Shown piece after piece: positions 10,856 through 22,565 of a stretch of 64,000 bases of DNA. Below the pieces are notes generated by a model. It did no database searches. It saw only the letters and a program-made list of their open reading frames with translations, and had not been told where the DNA came from. Every line of letters begins with the position of its first letter. Position 1 is the stretch's first letter. Both the position numbers and the translations under genes were made by a program. Source of the stretch: Numida meleagris (Eukaryota > Chordata > Aves > Galliformes > Numididae); NCBI RefSeq assembly GCF_002078875.1, contig NC_034421.1, positions 4,669,800 through 4,733,799 of the forward strand. The letters are read 5' to 3'.

Positions 10856-12145
10856 TCATATTTCTGACTCCCTCCGGTATGACCGCTGATCCAACGCTAT
10901 CGTCGCCTGAAGCCGGTCGAACTCGTGCCTGTTGTCCGGGCTCAGGTCGTCCAAACCCCTGCTGTCATCATCCTCCTCATCCTCGTCGCGGCTCATGAAG
11001 GCCAGCTCGTTCTCATAGCAGAAGGAGTTGGTGCTGGGCAGCAGGAATTTGTTCTCCACCAGGTCCTTGGCGCTGCAGCGAGGTGTGGACGGGACCTCGT
11101 ATGTTTTGTGGAAGTGGGAATAGTCTACTTTGTATTGGTTTTTCTCCTCGAACAAGACAGGCTCAAAGCGGTGGCCCCACAGGATCTCGCTGGCCAGGTA
11201 GGAGCTCCGAGCTTGTGTCGTCATTGCAGTGGCTTCTACCATGCCCTCGAGGATGACCACAATCTCAAAGTCATCCGTCTCCAAGTCCTGGCGGCTGATC
11301 CCGAATAGCGGGCTGTCTTCGTTGATCTCATGGAGAATGGTAATGGGGGACACCAAGAAGATACGGTCCAAGCCTTTATCAAACCCCACGTCGATGTCTA
11401 TTTGGTCGAGTGGGATGTACTCCCCTTCTTCTGTGATTCTGGGCTTTATTAATTGAGCTCGTACGTGGGCTTCTACTATGTGGCTTTTCCGGAGGTTCCC
11501 AACTCTCCACATCAGGCAGAGTTTGCCATCTCTCATTGCCACTACCGCATTATGGCTGAAAAGTAACGTCTGGGCCCTTTTTTTGGGCCTGGCCATCTTT
11601 GCCATTATTGCACCAATCATGAAAGAGTCGATTATACACCCCACAATGGACTGAACCACCACCATGAAGACTGCGAGCGGGCACTCCTCTGTCACACAGC
11701 GGAAGCCATAACCAATAGTCGTTTGGGTCTCGATGGAGAACAGAAAAGCAGCCACAAAGCCATTGACCTGCAGAACGCAAGGCTTGAAGGTATCGTCTCC
11801 ACCTGGGTTTTCTAGATCTCCATGAATGAGTGCAATTAGCCAGAAAATCAGCCCAAACAACAACCAGGATACCAGAAATGCCAGGGAGAAGAGCAAGAGC
11901 ATATACCTCCAACGGATGTCGACACACGTGGTGAACATGTCTGCAATGTACCTCTGTGGCTTGTCATCCATGTTGGTGAACTCCACGTTGCACTGACCAT
12001 TCTTCTTTACAAACCTGTTCCTGCATTTCCTCCTGGTGTGGATTTTCCCATTGCCAAAGCCGTTAATCCCTGGCATGGTGGTCAACCTCAGTCCGTCTTC
12101 CTCCGAGGACACTATGCTGTAAGGGTTGACCCTGCCTGCGGTCAT
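10856..12145 (-). CDS. KCNJ12: Kir2.2 inward-rectifier potassium channel, complete single-exon CDS
   Basis: This encodes a 429-residue inward-rectifier K+ channel subunit. In the Kir2 family four subunits form a PIP2-gated plasma-membrane pore that passes K+ inward and is blocked by internal Mg2+ and polyamines, stabilising resting potential. Visible landmarks: N-terminal cytoplasmic domain; PIP2-site residues R78, W79, R80, K183, R186, K188 and K189, plus K62; outer helix about 82-106; selectivity filter TIGYG at 143-147; cysteines C123 and C155 for the extracellular disulfide; inner helix about 156-182 with rectification residue D173; cytoplasmic ring acids E225 and E300; ER-export motif FCYENE at 375-380; acidic run at 387-394; C-terminal PDZ ligand ESEI. 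The ATG at 12145 is chosen because it gives the family N-terminus (MTAGR...[12 protein letters not shown]) and has G at -3. The frame stays open for 39 more codons upstream but there begins with GTG, not ATG. Length matches mammalian Kir2.2 (about 433). KCNJ2 is excluded by the N- and C-terminal sequences. No breaks are seen. Confidence 0.97.
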   Translation of the reverse strand: MTAGRVNPYSIVSSEEDGLRLTTMPGINGFGNGKIHTRRKCRNRFVKKNGQCNVEFTNMDDKPQRYIADMFTTCVDIRWRYMLLLFSLAFLVSWLLFGLIFWLIALIHGDLENPGGDDTFKPCVLQVNGFVAAFLFSIETQTTIGYGFRCVTEECPLAVFMVVVQSIVGCIIDSFMIGAIMAKMARPKKRAQTLLFSHNAVVAMRDGKLCLMWRVGNLRKSHIVEAHVRAQLIKPRITEEGEYIPLDQIDIDVGFDKGLDRIFLVSPITILHEINEDSPLFGISRQDLETDDFEIVVILEGMVEATAMTTQARSSYLASEILWGHRFEPVLFEEKNQYKVDYSHFHKTYEVPSTPRCSAKDLVENKFLLPSTNSFCYENELAFMSRDEDEEDDDSRGLDDLSPDNRHEFDRLQATIALDQRSYRRESEI

Positions 12146-12303
12146 CCCTGAGCCAAGCCCACAGTGACGGCAAAGGATCTTGTGACTCCCGGCGTCCCCC
12201 TGGCCCACCCCTGCCCACCCCCCAAATTCTGGTGCGGTGGAAGAGAAGTCCCACACTTTCACGTCTTGGCAGCCACGTCACCACAAGTGTCCCGTGAGAG
12301 GCT
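12146..12303 (-). other. KCNJ12: KCNJ12 5' UTR part of the coding exon, with splice acceptor at its start
   Basis: On the minus strand a pyrimidine-rich stretch ending ttctcattgcag abuts an exon beginning AGCCTCTCACGGG at 12303, a consensus 3' splice site. The 158 bases from there to the ATG contain no other ATG that I can see. This fits KCNJ genes, in which one large coding exon is preceded by spliced non-coding exons. The acceptor is read directly from sequence; its use is inferred. Confidence 0.75.
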
Positions 12304-14400
12304 CTGCAATGAGAAAACAAAGACAGGAGCTGTTAGCTCTCGTGGCAAAAAATGGGGTCCATCAAGTGGAGGCTCCATGCTGGGTGAAGACCTCCCTCAC
12401 TGCCTCTCCCTTGGTTCTATGGCAAATCTGCTCCCCAAAACCACATGCGAGGAAGGAAGATGTCTTAAATGTCGCTCTTCTGTACTGCAAACCTTGCTGG
12501 GAGACATAGCATTTCTGGGAACCTCAACAAAACCAGCAGATGAGAAAGCTTGGACAGCACTGAATTCTCTTAATACTGTTCCCCTTCACATTCCTTGTGA
12601 GTTCTGCTGTCGGAGCAGGGTCAGGTTGCTGGAGAGGAGAGCAGAGAGGCCAAGCTGCTCTCCTTCCTCAGATATATTAATAAAGGTATGCTTGAAAGCG
12701 GCTCCATCAGTTCACATCGCCCATGCCAGATGGACTGCTGCCCAGCACATCACAGCAGCAGTCGCCCGACCTCCTGAGCACCAGCTCTTCTAGGGTCAAG
12801 GGAAAACACAGTGAGATGTGGATATAACCTCCATTCCCTGGCCCGGGGCTGGGAGGGGACACGGCCAACATGCAGCTGGCTGGAGATTGCCCCGGGAAGG
12901 CGCTCACTCTGGGCAGATGTCCTGGGCAGCAATTTTCCCAACTTGTCCACTGGGACATGGAGCCATCTATGGTCACAGATAGGCTTTAACAGTCAAGTCT
13001 TAGGAAGGGAGAAGTGCTGCTGGGGGATAAGGAACTGGTTTGATCCCTTTTCAATGGCCCAGCTGAAGGGTCAGGGACTTGCACTTGTCCCATGGTGTGG
13101 GGACCAAACCATATCCTGCTGTCCCTTAGCACCTCTGGGATGGCAACAGTAGGCACATCATGCTACAAAAGGGATTGCAGAGAAGCTACATCCCAAGCAC
13201 CCCAAAGAGGTGGCTCTCAAATCACCCCTGCCACCATTAACCCTATTATTTAACGATGTGGGGCGTGTCAAGGGAGATGACACCTTGCTGCCAGCAGTAC
13301 CCCTCTGAGACCCCCACTCCCCCAGCCCAGAGGCGCCCGGCTCATGGCTGTATGCTCTGTTTTGTACCCGCTGGCCTGATCGATGCGCTCGATCCCTGCA
13401 ATCAGAGAGAGCCCTGGGGACAGGCAGGGACAAGCACACCCTTTCCATTACACGCAGGCTGGGCTGGGCGGCCAGCCCAGCATCACTGCCAGCACCAGGG
13501 AGCATTGCCAGGCACTGCCTGCCTCGGGCTGCATCAGCCCGGATAGCAGCGATCTACTGTGTTTCCTTTTACATAAATTCTCCCCAAATCCATCCTGAAA
13601 CTTGAGGATCACTGCAGAAACCCAGCAGGAAAATTAACAAACTGCCCATACTTCCTAGGTTCTGGTAAAAGATCGATGCATGCCTGCATCTTGTACACCA
13701 AATCCCTTATTTCTACCTGCTGCTGTCCAGATGATAATTTTTATGCCCAAAGCTGATTTTTCAAGCACCTTGTTCACACTTTGGGTATCAGCAAACAGAG
13801 CGATGGCTCCAGAGGCAAAAACTCAGCGCAGCTGTGCTGCTGGAGATGCTCAGCCATGGGAGAACAAAACAGACATGAAGAGTTAGTACTGATGGTTGTT
13901 ATTAACAATTCCTATTGACAGTTAATATTTACCACCCCATGGACTCTGCAAGATAAAAGGACTGAGCAGGTGGCTCAGCCAGCCTGGTGCTCAGCCCACG
14001 CCCTCCTCCTGACCACACTGCCGACATCCACGTAGGCTTTCTCTCCTCCTTTTTCATGGAAATGAGCATTAGGGGACACACCAAGCTGCCTATTCTCCAT
14101 CACCCTCTGGCGCGCCCCACAGCCCCACACAAGTGCCCCGAGCAACACGCCACATGCTTTTGCCACGGGAAGAATTTACTGTTGCCTTTTTTTTTTTTTT
14201 TTAATTAATTCTAGACGCATTTCTGCAGTGGACAAAACGCAATGAGCTCCTGGTGACCTGCGAGAGGATTAGCTGGGGCTGGATTAGCAGGGCTGGGGGG
14301 AAGACGTGCCCGGGTGGCGTGGAGGCACTGCCTGAGCCCGGTGACGCTCTGCAGACCTGGGGCTGTCACCGCCACCGCCCCTCCACTGCCCGTCCCCCCT

Positions 14401-14624
14401 TCTTGCTTCCTCTCCTGATCCTTCCTCTGCCCCTGCTTCCTTCCTGTCCTCACCTTTCCTTCCCCTCTTTCTTCTCCTTTCCCTCCTTCTCAATTTCTTT
14501 TTTCTTTTTTGTTTCTTTTTCTTACTTCATCTTTCCCTTTTTTTCCTTCTTTTTCTTCCTTCTTTTCTTTCTTCTTTCCTTCTTTTTTCATTTTTATCTT
14601 TTTCTTTTTTCTTTTTCCTTTCTT

Positions 14625-14659
<35 letters not shown>

Positions 14660-15056
14660 CTCTCTCTCTCTCTCTCTCTTTCTTTCTCTCTTTCTTTCTT
14701 TCTTTACCTCTCTCTCTCTTTCTTTCTCTCCTTCCTTCCTTCCTTCCTTCCTTCCTTCCTTCCTTCCTTCCTTCCTTCCNNNNNNNNNNNNNNNNNNNNN
14801 NNNNNNNNNNNNNNNNNNNNNNNNNNNNNNNNNNNNNNNNNNNNNNNNNNNNNNNNNNNNNNNNNNTTCCTTCCTTCCTTCCTTCCTTCCTTCCTTCCTT
14901 ACTTTCCTTTCCCTTCCTTTCCTTTCCCTTCCTTTCCTTTCCCTTCCTTTCCTTTCCTTTCCCTTCCTTTCTCTCTCTCTTTCACTCCTTTTTTCCTCCC
15001 TCCCCTTCTTTCTCTCTTACCCCCTCCTCCCTTCATTCCCTCTCCTCCACCCCCCC
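14401..15056. repeat. Long (TTTC)n/(TTCC)n/(CTTTCC)n pyrimidine tract
   Basis: Nearly uninterrupted pyrimidine sequence on the plus strand for over 600 bases, made of CTTT, CT, TTCC and CCTTT-type repeats, broken by an assembly gap at 14780-14866. The apparent Phe/Ser/Leu-rich open frames across it are by-products of the repeat. In KCNJ12 sense it is a polypurine tract. Confidence 0.95.
14780..14866. other. Assembly gap, 87 N, inside the TTCC repeat
   Basis: A run of N flanked on both sides by TTCC repeats, so the missing bases are very probably more repeat of uncertain length. Confidence 0.97.
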
Positions 15057-16906
15057 ATATCCCACAGTATTTCTCCTTACCCGTGTTTATGGGACACCCT
15101 GTGCTGCAAGCAATGCCACAACACCCAACTTTTACCTGACCAGATCAGCACTTGTGGCACTGCCAACCCCCACAGTCCCCCACCATGATATGGGATCAAA
15201 GCATCGGGGAGGGGGGCGGAGGGGGGCACACACCCACGGCTGGGAGCAGCTCCAGCCCTGGGAACAGCAGCAGAACTCCCGGGAAACCGCAGCTGCACAG
15301 AGCAGCGCAGCGGGGCTGTGCCGGAGCACGCGCTCACTCACAGCTCGCACTTTATTTAGCACAGTTTTGTTTTGAAACACAGAGTTCGCTGAAAGCCGGA
15401 TTTGCTTTTAATTTGAACACTGAGACCCACGCTGCTGCTGCGACCACATCGAGACTGCTGGAGCATCCCAGCCTGGGAAGAAACTCACAACGTAACGCAA
15501 CCCGCGAGCCCCAGCCCCAACACACACTGCAGAGCATTAACGCAGAGGAACTCCGACAGGATTCCTGTACCCTAATAACAGGAGGGGGCAGCCCCCAGCT
15601 CCCCGTGGGCTCCGTACTGCGACGGCTGACGCCAGCTCGTTAGCTGACATTAGAGGCAACGACGCCTGCAACCACCCAGCTCCCACCGCAGAGCCGCTTC
15701 CCGCAGAGCCCGAGCATCTCGAGCAACCCGCCGACTGCACTGCTAATTTTATTTACTTTTCTTAAAAGGGGCCTCAATGCCTCAATAATGAACAGTGAGC
15801 GTGCCGGGAAAAGTTGGCTACAGGCAACTGAGTGCGCCGCTGTGATTTAGCATCACACCTTACCCCCAGGAGCAGCCGGGGCGTGCGGGTTCCCCTGGCG
15901 CAGCAGAGGTGACAGTCTGCGAACGGATGGGACAACACAAGGAGGGCACTTCGGGCACTGCTGCCTGCCCTGAGGCAGGAGATAACGTCCTTATCTCCGG
16001 CAGCGATGCCCTTCATGCCCCAGCAGCAGGGTGACAATGTCAGCTTGGAGCAGGCGTCCTAATGGGGAAACCCAGCTCTGGGAACCTGTAAAATTCTGGG
16101 GTCACGGGGCTCCCCTGCCGGGCCCGGTCTCAGTCTGGAGGAGAGAATTATTCTGCCTGAATCATTCGCCCCGCCGCCATCCCATCTTTGCGCACTTCCA
16201 ATTAATTAAGGGCTGACGTGAGGCGGGCCAAGCCCTGACAAAGTCCCGGAGATAAATGGCCCCCTGCATCCCCCGCGCTGACAGGGAGGACGGGCAGATC
16301 TCTCACAACGGTGCATTCCTAATGAGAAATATCTGCTCGATTTCAGCAGGGGCAAGGTGGGGAAATAACACCTCTCTCACCAACCTCACTAGTGCCAGCA
16401 AGCAGCTGACACATCACTGTCAATGAGCCTAAATTATGCATGCAGGAGGGAAACTGAGGCACGAGGACTTGGTGGGACCAGGGCACCCAGCAGTACCCAC
16501 ACCCACAATGGGGGGACCTGGGAGTGCCTTGTTGTAACACGGGGGGGTCAGGAAATGCCACAGCACCCGTGGTCCCCCTCAGCTTGCAGCCACCCTGCTG
16601 GTTCTGAAATCCCATCGCTCGGGATATTTCGGCTGTTTGTCTGTCTGCTCACATCCGCAATGCCGGATAGTGAGGGGCATGGAGAGGGGTGAGGATGAGG
16701 GCAAGTGGGGGGGGTGCTGAAGGCTTTGGCAGGGTTGATGAGCACCGAGGGACACCTGAAACCCCATGGGATGCAGCCAGAAGGCTGTGCCCACACCCAA
16801 ATCCCTGGGATCCCACAGCCCCAGCTTACTCCATCGTGGGATTAATTTCCCCCGCCCCAGGCAATTCTCCCCCAGGAAAGCCACGGGTTGAGGGGTCAGC
16901 CCTTAC

Positions 16907-16981
16907 CTGGCATGAGCCCGGGGGGGTCTCCCCAGCGCTCCCCAGCCATGGCTGCAGGGTGCAGGGTGCCCCGTGGCCCTG
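16907..16981 (-). other. KCNJ12: Candidate KCNJ12 5' UTR exon
   Basis: On the minus strand a strong acceptor (a ctctctgtctctctccc pyrimidine tract followed by gggctgcag) and a consensus donor (ATGCCAG|GTAAGG) bracket 75 bases. An ATG in the exon (MAGERWGDPPG...) would, after joining to the exon at 12303, stop at a TGA after 22 residues, upstream of the channel ATG. It would therefore be an upstream ORF and not an N-terminal extension. Both splice sites are seen directly; the exon itself is inferred. Confidence 0.45.
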
Positions 16982-18832
16982 CTGCAGCCCGGGAGAGAGA
17001 CAGAGAGTTTTAATTGAATTTCTAGATTATCCTGGGGGAGAAGTTGTAATCTCCTTAAATCCAACCTCTGCTTGAGTCCCGTAACCTACTGTCCTGCGCC
17101 AGGGAAGGGATTTAGCCAGGGGGAGGGGAGGTTTCCCAGGCTGCTCCTGCCCACCGAGCCCCCAGCCCCACTCCACACCCTGCATCCTGCACGACGTGTC
17201 CCGCAGGGATCTGATCCCACAGGCAGAACACATTGGGGTTGCCCTCAGAGCACCTCTAGTTGGGACAGTGGTGATGGAGGTGCCTCGTTCTGCCTGGTGT
17301 CTTGTGGAGCAAGGCAGCTGGCTATGGGGTCAGTGGGATGTTGGGGGAAGGTGAGCCCCTTTTTGGGGATTCATGACTGGGAGATGAAATGCAATAGCAG
17401 CCAGCCAAGCTGTGCTGGGGGCTTGGGGTCCTGGTGGGATGTGCAGATCCTCAGCCATGACGGTCTCCATGCTTCCCCCAAAAATCCTCCCCGGACACCA
17501 TGAGCCAGAGGGTGTTTTTGGATAGGTGACCTTGGGGTGTCTCCACACCCGCCCCATCCACTCCCCTTTGCCACGTGGCCGCCATCAGTCCCGCATGCCC
17601 AGCGCGTGCCACTGTCTCCAAATCGAGATACGTGTCCGGCTCCTCGCCAGGGCACAGTGTGAGCCAGGCTGTGCCCCAAACCAGTGGGACCAGGGGCAGA
17701 TGACAGCATGGCCATAATCATCCAGCCCCAGTCTTGCCTGTCCTTTGCCCTGGTTATGTCATTGCCCAGGGATGCAATGGCGATGTGCATTCGTGTCGGA
17801 GGATGGTCCGTTCTCATCCAGCCCATGCCAAGAGGTTTGGAGGGACAGCACTGACCCTCCTACCCTGGCCCGGGATGATTGCCCGGCTACTAAAAAGCAC
17901 CATGGGAAGACAGTGAACAATGGGACCAAAAGGGCAAATGTCTTCGAGTGGATTTCTGTCACCAGCAAAAGGAGATAGGATGCAGTGCTGATGGGATCCA
18001 CCACATCTAGCGGTCATGCAGGAACCACCAGTGCTATCAGTCCAGGCTGTCGCAGGCATGAACTATCTTAAGAGCCATCACACAACGTGATATTGCCTGT
18101 GCCAAAGTGTCCAGCTCAGGCTCACATCAAAGTCTCTTTCAAATCCCATTAAGAGAAAGCCCAACGTGGGCTTTCCCATGCTCTCATCCAATGCAAATCA
18201 CCCCAGGAGCCTCCATCTCCAGCTTGAGGGAAACCTGCGTGGGCAGAACCCACGCCCAGGAAATGTTTATGCTGAACACAGAATCCTGAGGAAGGTGTCA
18301 TGGGGAAAATACCACTGGAAGGTGACAAGGGAAGGTGCCATGACCATCCTGCTGGGCGCAATGGATCTGCTGGCCACAGCAACGGAGCTGCTGCCGCTGT
18401 GGGGAGAGCAACTTTGAGCTGCTTGGCATCAGATTCCTGGTGGGAAATCTGCACCTTTCCATGCTCCAAGAGAGGATCGGGGATGCTCAAATCACTTGGG
18501 CAGACGAAGAGAAGACATGAGCAAGTCTTTGCTATGAACTGCCACAAACCAGGCACTGTCACTCTCTCACAAGCATCCTCCACCCAAGTATTCCTGCTCC
18601 AGCCAAGCACCAGCAATTCGTCACCCCCCGGTTAGAAGCGCAGCCCATCTCCGTCACCCCAGCTCCTTCACCACGCTGGGACAAAACCGCACTTTCCACC
18701 CTAGAAGTGACCACGTTTCCAACACCCCTCAGTATCCCATTGCCAGCAGAGCACAAACCAAGCTCCTCTAGCCCAGGAGGATAGGGACCTGGGGAAGGAC
18801 GCACCATGCGGGGCTCCCTGGGCCCTACTTAC
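16982..18832 (-). other. KCNJ12: KCNJ12 intron between candidate 5' exons
   Basis: No coding similarity and no interspersed repeat recognised. There is a perfect 9-bp inverted repeat with a 3-base loop at 18155-18175. Confidence 0.5.
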
Positions 18833-18927
18833 CCCACGGTGACAGCACGAGCAGCCGAGGACGATGCAGATGCTGAGCCCGACGCGGCGGCCGGCGGGGA
18901 CTTCGCCGCACTCCCAGCTAATTGCTG
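18833..18927 (-). other. KCNJ12: Candidate alternative first exon of KCNJ12 (right boundary approximate)
   Basis: A consensus donor on the minus strand (CCGTGGG|GTAAGTAG, exon end at 18833) follows a CpG-rich stretch. A TATA-like CATATAGG lies at 18956-18963 on the minus strand, so a start near 18927 is plausible. No strong acceptor is seen just upstream, which favours a first exon over an internal one. Initiation is inferred. Confidence 0.35.
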
Positions 18928-18939
18928 CGAGCTCAGATT

Positions 18940-19050
18940 ACAGCTGCTCCTCTTCCCTATATGTCCAGGATCTGGCACCTCGGCCGCGGCCGTGGGGAGC
19001 CGGCAGCAGCGAAGGGGACGCTCACCTTTGGGGCATTTGCTAGCGAGAGG
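18940..19050 (-). promoter_or_regulatory. KCNJ12: Candidate GC-rich intragenic promoter with TATA-like box
   Basis: GC- and CpG-rich sequence including a CCGCGGCCG core near 18980 lies just upstream, in minus-strand sense, of the candidate exon ending at 18833, with CATATAGG at 18956-18963. It is a sequence-based guess. Confidence 0.3.
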
Positions 19051-22000
19051 GAGCGAGGGGATGTGGGAGACTTTGGTGGTAGAAAGCCTGAGGTATTTCA
19101 ATGGGAACGTGCCCAGGATGCGGCCGGTCTCAGGGGAGTGGGAGAGGAGCAGCTTGAAAGGGATTGTGGAGGTTTTCAGGAGGAGAAGGAGCAGCATGAA
19201 GGATGCCACAAATTCAAGCCAGGGGAATCGGACTCCAGACTGGGGCATGGTGATTGGTGGCCCCAGACAGGACCGTGGTTCTTTGAATCTGTGATTTAAT
19301 GATTGCCATGCCCCAAAAAACATCTCCAAGCCTTTCTCAAGGGAGGAAGGAAAATCACCCTCCCCTTCCGCTGGGGCTGATAAACACACAGGATGTTGCC
19401 TGATATCTTCAAGATGAAAGAGGCCTTTGCACAGCTTGGCTGCTCCCATCTTTCCCCCAGCTCAGTTTCCTTTGCATCCTCAGAGGGTTCCCCTTACAGT
19501 GCTGTTCCCATCAGAGGAGCTCTCCCTCACGGGAACCTGGGCAGGACGCAATGCTGAGCAGTGCCACCTTTCTGTCCTTCCCATTTCTGGGCACCCCAAA
19601 CTGCAGGAAGGACCCCAAACCTCAATACCCAGGCAAGGCACGGTATTTGGGGCACAACAGAGTATCTTTGTCTGACGTGAAGAAGATTTAGTGCAAGAGT
19701 TGCATAACACTGGGGAGGCTCACTGCTCCCCGGCCCCTGTGCCATCAGAGATCAGCAGCTGCATTTAATCCCCCTCATTCCCTGCCCGTGGGTACCAGCC
19801 CGGTGGCCCCGGCAGCAAGACGTCAATGCTCTGCCCAATGTCAGCATCTGCCATGCTGGGAGCACGCAAGCCCAGGTCACCATTTGAATGGCACTCACAC
19901 CGCACGATCACATAAGCACGAAAGCAGAAAGCCAGAGTACTATTTTTTTTTCAGACAGCCCTACAAAAACAACATCCTCGTGTGTTGTTGGGAGACCCTA
20001 CAATAAACAGACACAAAGCCTGATGTTGGTGAGACTGTGCACTGCTGTGCATGCACACACGGCTCCGCAAGGTGCGGGGCATCGTTCGCCTGGCAAGTGA
20101 AATCAAAATGGGAAGATCTGAGGGACAAATGCAATGACATGTCAAAACAGCCTACCGAACCCCCAAGGTCCTGGCTGTGCCCACCAACATCTTTTGGAGA
20201 TGTCACGCCATGAGTGCATTGCAGCTGGGGTAGCAGCCAGCCCAGTGGCATCACGACGGGTGGGACATGGGGACATGCCCCCGGCGAGCAGCCACACACA
20301 GTTACACAACGGCGTATTGACATGGCCCTAGCTGCCCTCCATCACCCCGCGAGGAGGTAAATTTGCATCGGCGTAAATGCAAAATGCCCACGAGCAGAGG
20401 GCTCCCGACCTCTGTGGGGGCAGCGGTGATGCTTGGGGCTGAGCATCCCCAGGGTGGGCTGCGTCAGGGGGCCAGGGGGAGGAAGACGGGGACACTCACC
20501 CCCAGCATTCTGCAAACACATGCACGGCCCGGGGTGGGGATGTAAAGGAGCAGCCTGAGGGAAGCAGAGCTGGGAGATGTTTATGGTGGCAGCAGGAATA
20601 TGGTTCTTTGAACCCGCAGCTCAGTGAACCCACAGCATTACCCAAAGAACATGTTCATTATTTTCCCAGGGGTGGAAGAAAATCCACCCTCCTTTGCTGC
20701 TGGGGTTGAAAAGCATCAATCCCCCAGTGCTCACACAGGTAGCAAGAAGCCCTCTGCTAGCATGGCAGCAGGGATGCACCTGACCATAGGGAGAGGGAAA
20801 CTGAGGCACAGAAGCTGGATGAGCACTGCACAGGGACCAGCCCATGCCACCGCCTTCCCCCAGCCTGGCAGGGCCGAGCTGGAGGTATTTATAAAGCCGA
20901 TAAGGGAGCAGAAAGAATTTTCCAAATGCCAAAGTTACATAACCTCCCCTCGCCCTCCACTGCTGTCATTTATAATTATAGGCTCCCTCGGGTGGGGGGA
21001 CCTCTGTGGCAGTGCTGGAGGGGGCACCAGGACCACCACCCCAAACGGTTTCACTGCAGCACATCTCCAGGGCCAGTGGGGTGCATGAACCTGTGCCACC
21101 TCTGAGATCTCGCTGCTCCCCAGCCCCAGTGGGACATTCACAGCATTGCAGCCAGTTGGGGACAGCGGGGTGGGGGCTCGGATTTTGGCTGGGAGCTGAG
21201 TGACCTTTGTGCTGAGATGATGCACCAGCACTGCCCCAGCTGAACACTGATCCTCCCCCCAGCAACTCCATGTACCCATACCAGCCCCATCCCCACAATT
21301 TTTTGCCCTTTCACAGCCAATGACATCTTACAAAACCTCCTCCTTCACTTCCACTGTCACCACCAGCCGTGCCTCAGTTTCCCCAGCCCTGCTGCTGGCA
21401 AAGTACCCTTCCCTGGGGTATTTGTCCCTCGCCCAACTTGGGCCCAGCAGCGGAGCTGGGAGGATGCTGAGCGCGGCTCCGTCGCTGTGGCAACCCACCG
21501 CGGCCGTCTCCAGGCGACCGCCAGCACAGGGATGCTGCAGAGCTCCTCTCAAAGCACAGCAAAAGGGTTCAGGGTGGGGGAGCTTTCTATAGGGCTGCAC
21601 CCCCCCTCCTTCTGCCCTCCAGCCAAAGATATAACCTGGATGTTGGTGGAAAAAAAAGGATAAAAAAGCTCAACACCGCTATAGGCTGGCGGCGATGCCA
21701 GCGGGATGCTCCCAGCCACAGGGCCCTGCTGTTTTCAGGGACACCTGCAGGGCTATGGAAATAATTGCTGGTAATAAGCCCGTTAGCCTCTTAACCCTCA
21801 TTAAGCAGCTTAGAGGGGACACACGCCGTTAGACGCAAATCCAGCGGCGGAGAAGGGCCTTGGCAGGGCAAAGGGGCATCCTTGCTGGGACGGGATTGTA
21901 GTGGTGCTGGGGGGTGGCAGAGGGGGACGCAGCCCTTTTGCCCCCATGGGAGGTCCCGCCCCATATCCAGCCCTTCCCATTGCAATTTGCTGGCTGGGAG

Positions 22001-22546
22001 AGTGGGTGGGGATGGTGAGAATGGGGGGACACACTGATGTGATGAGTGCAGGAGGTCTCAGCCACAGAAGGGGAATGGGGTGATGCCTGGCTGGCATCCT
22101 GCGCCACGGATGGGAGCAGAGCAGGACTTTTCTAATTGCTCTGGTTGGAAAAGGTCCCATTTTTGCATTTGCTAAATTAAAGGATGTCATTGTCTGATGC
22201 CAAGCACAGGCTCCCTTGGAAATTCAAGCTAATGACAGCAAAGAAAATGAGTTGAAACCAGAGCGCAGGCGTTCCCACATCACCCAGCCACACCAGCACT
22301 GCCCAGCCATGCCTGTGGAGGGGCTTTGGCCTCCAAAGCACCAGCTGTCAAAAAAACCTCAGTGTTTCACCCCCAGATGTGACGTGACCCACTCCTGCTC
22401 CACCACAAGGCTCATTGCTGGTACCCATCAGGCTGAGCTGCTGTGCTGGGCTCCTTGGTGGGACCCCATCCTCCCCCAAACTGCTGCAGGGTGAAGATAT
22501 CCCTTTTTTATGGAAGCAGTGCTCGGGGCATCGGGCTCTGGCTCAC

Positions 22547-22565
22547 GGGGAGGGGGAGGGGAGGG
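22547..22565 (+). other. G-quadruplex motif
   Basis: Four G runs of 4, 5, 4 and 3, separated by single A loops, on the plus strand. This meets the usual four-run consensus for an intramolecular quadruplex. It lies on the template strand for KCNJ12. Confidence 0.7.

Larger units (their letters stand above)
12304..16906 (-). other. KCNJ12: KCNJ12 intron (most 3' intron)
   Basis: Sequence between the acceptor of the coding exon and the candidate 5' UTR exon at 16.9 kb. No coding similarity is seen. It holds the long pyrimidine repeat with a gap (14401-15056) and, at about 15.2-15.95 kb, a GC-rich segment with more CpG than its surroundings. Confidence 0.6.

Noticed and set aside
10925..11456. 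Open frames on the plus strand opposite KCNJ12
   Set aside because: Shadows of the highly conserved KCNJ12 coding sequence.
12146..12262. 39-codon upstream in-frame extension of KCNJ12
   Set aside because: It opens with GTG, not ATG; the family N-terminus begins at the ATG at 12145.
14253..15375. Two long plus-strand frames of about 300 codons rich in Phe, Ser and Leu
   Set aside because: They are translations of the CTTT/TTCC simple repeat across a run of N, with no protein similarity.
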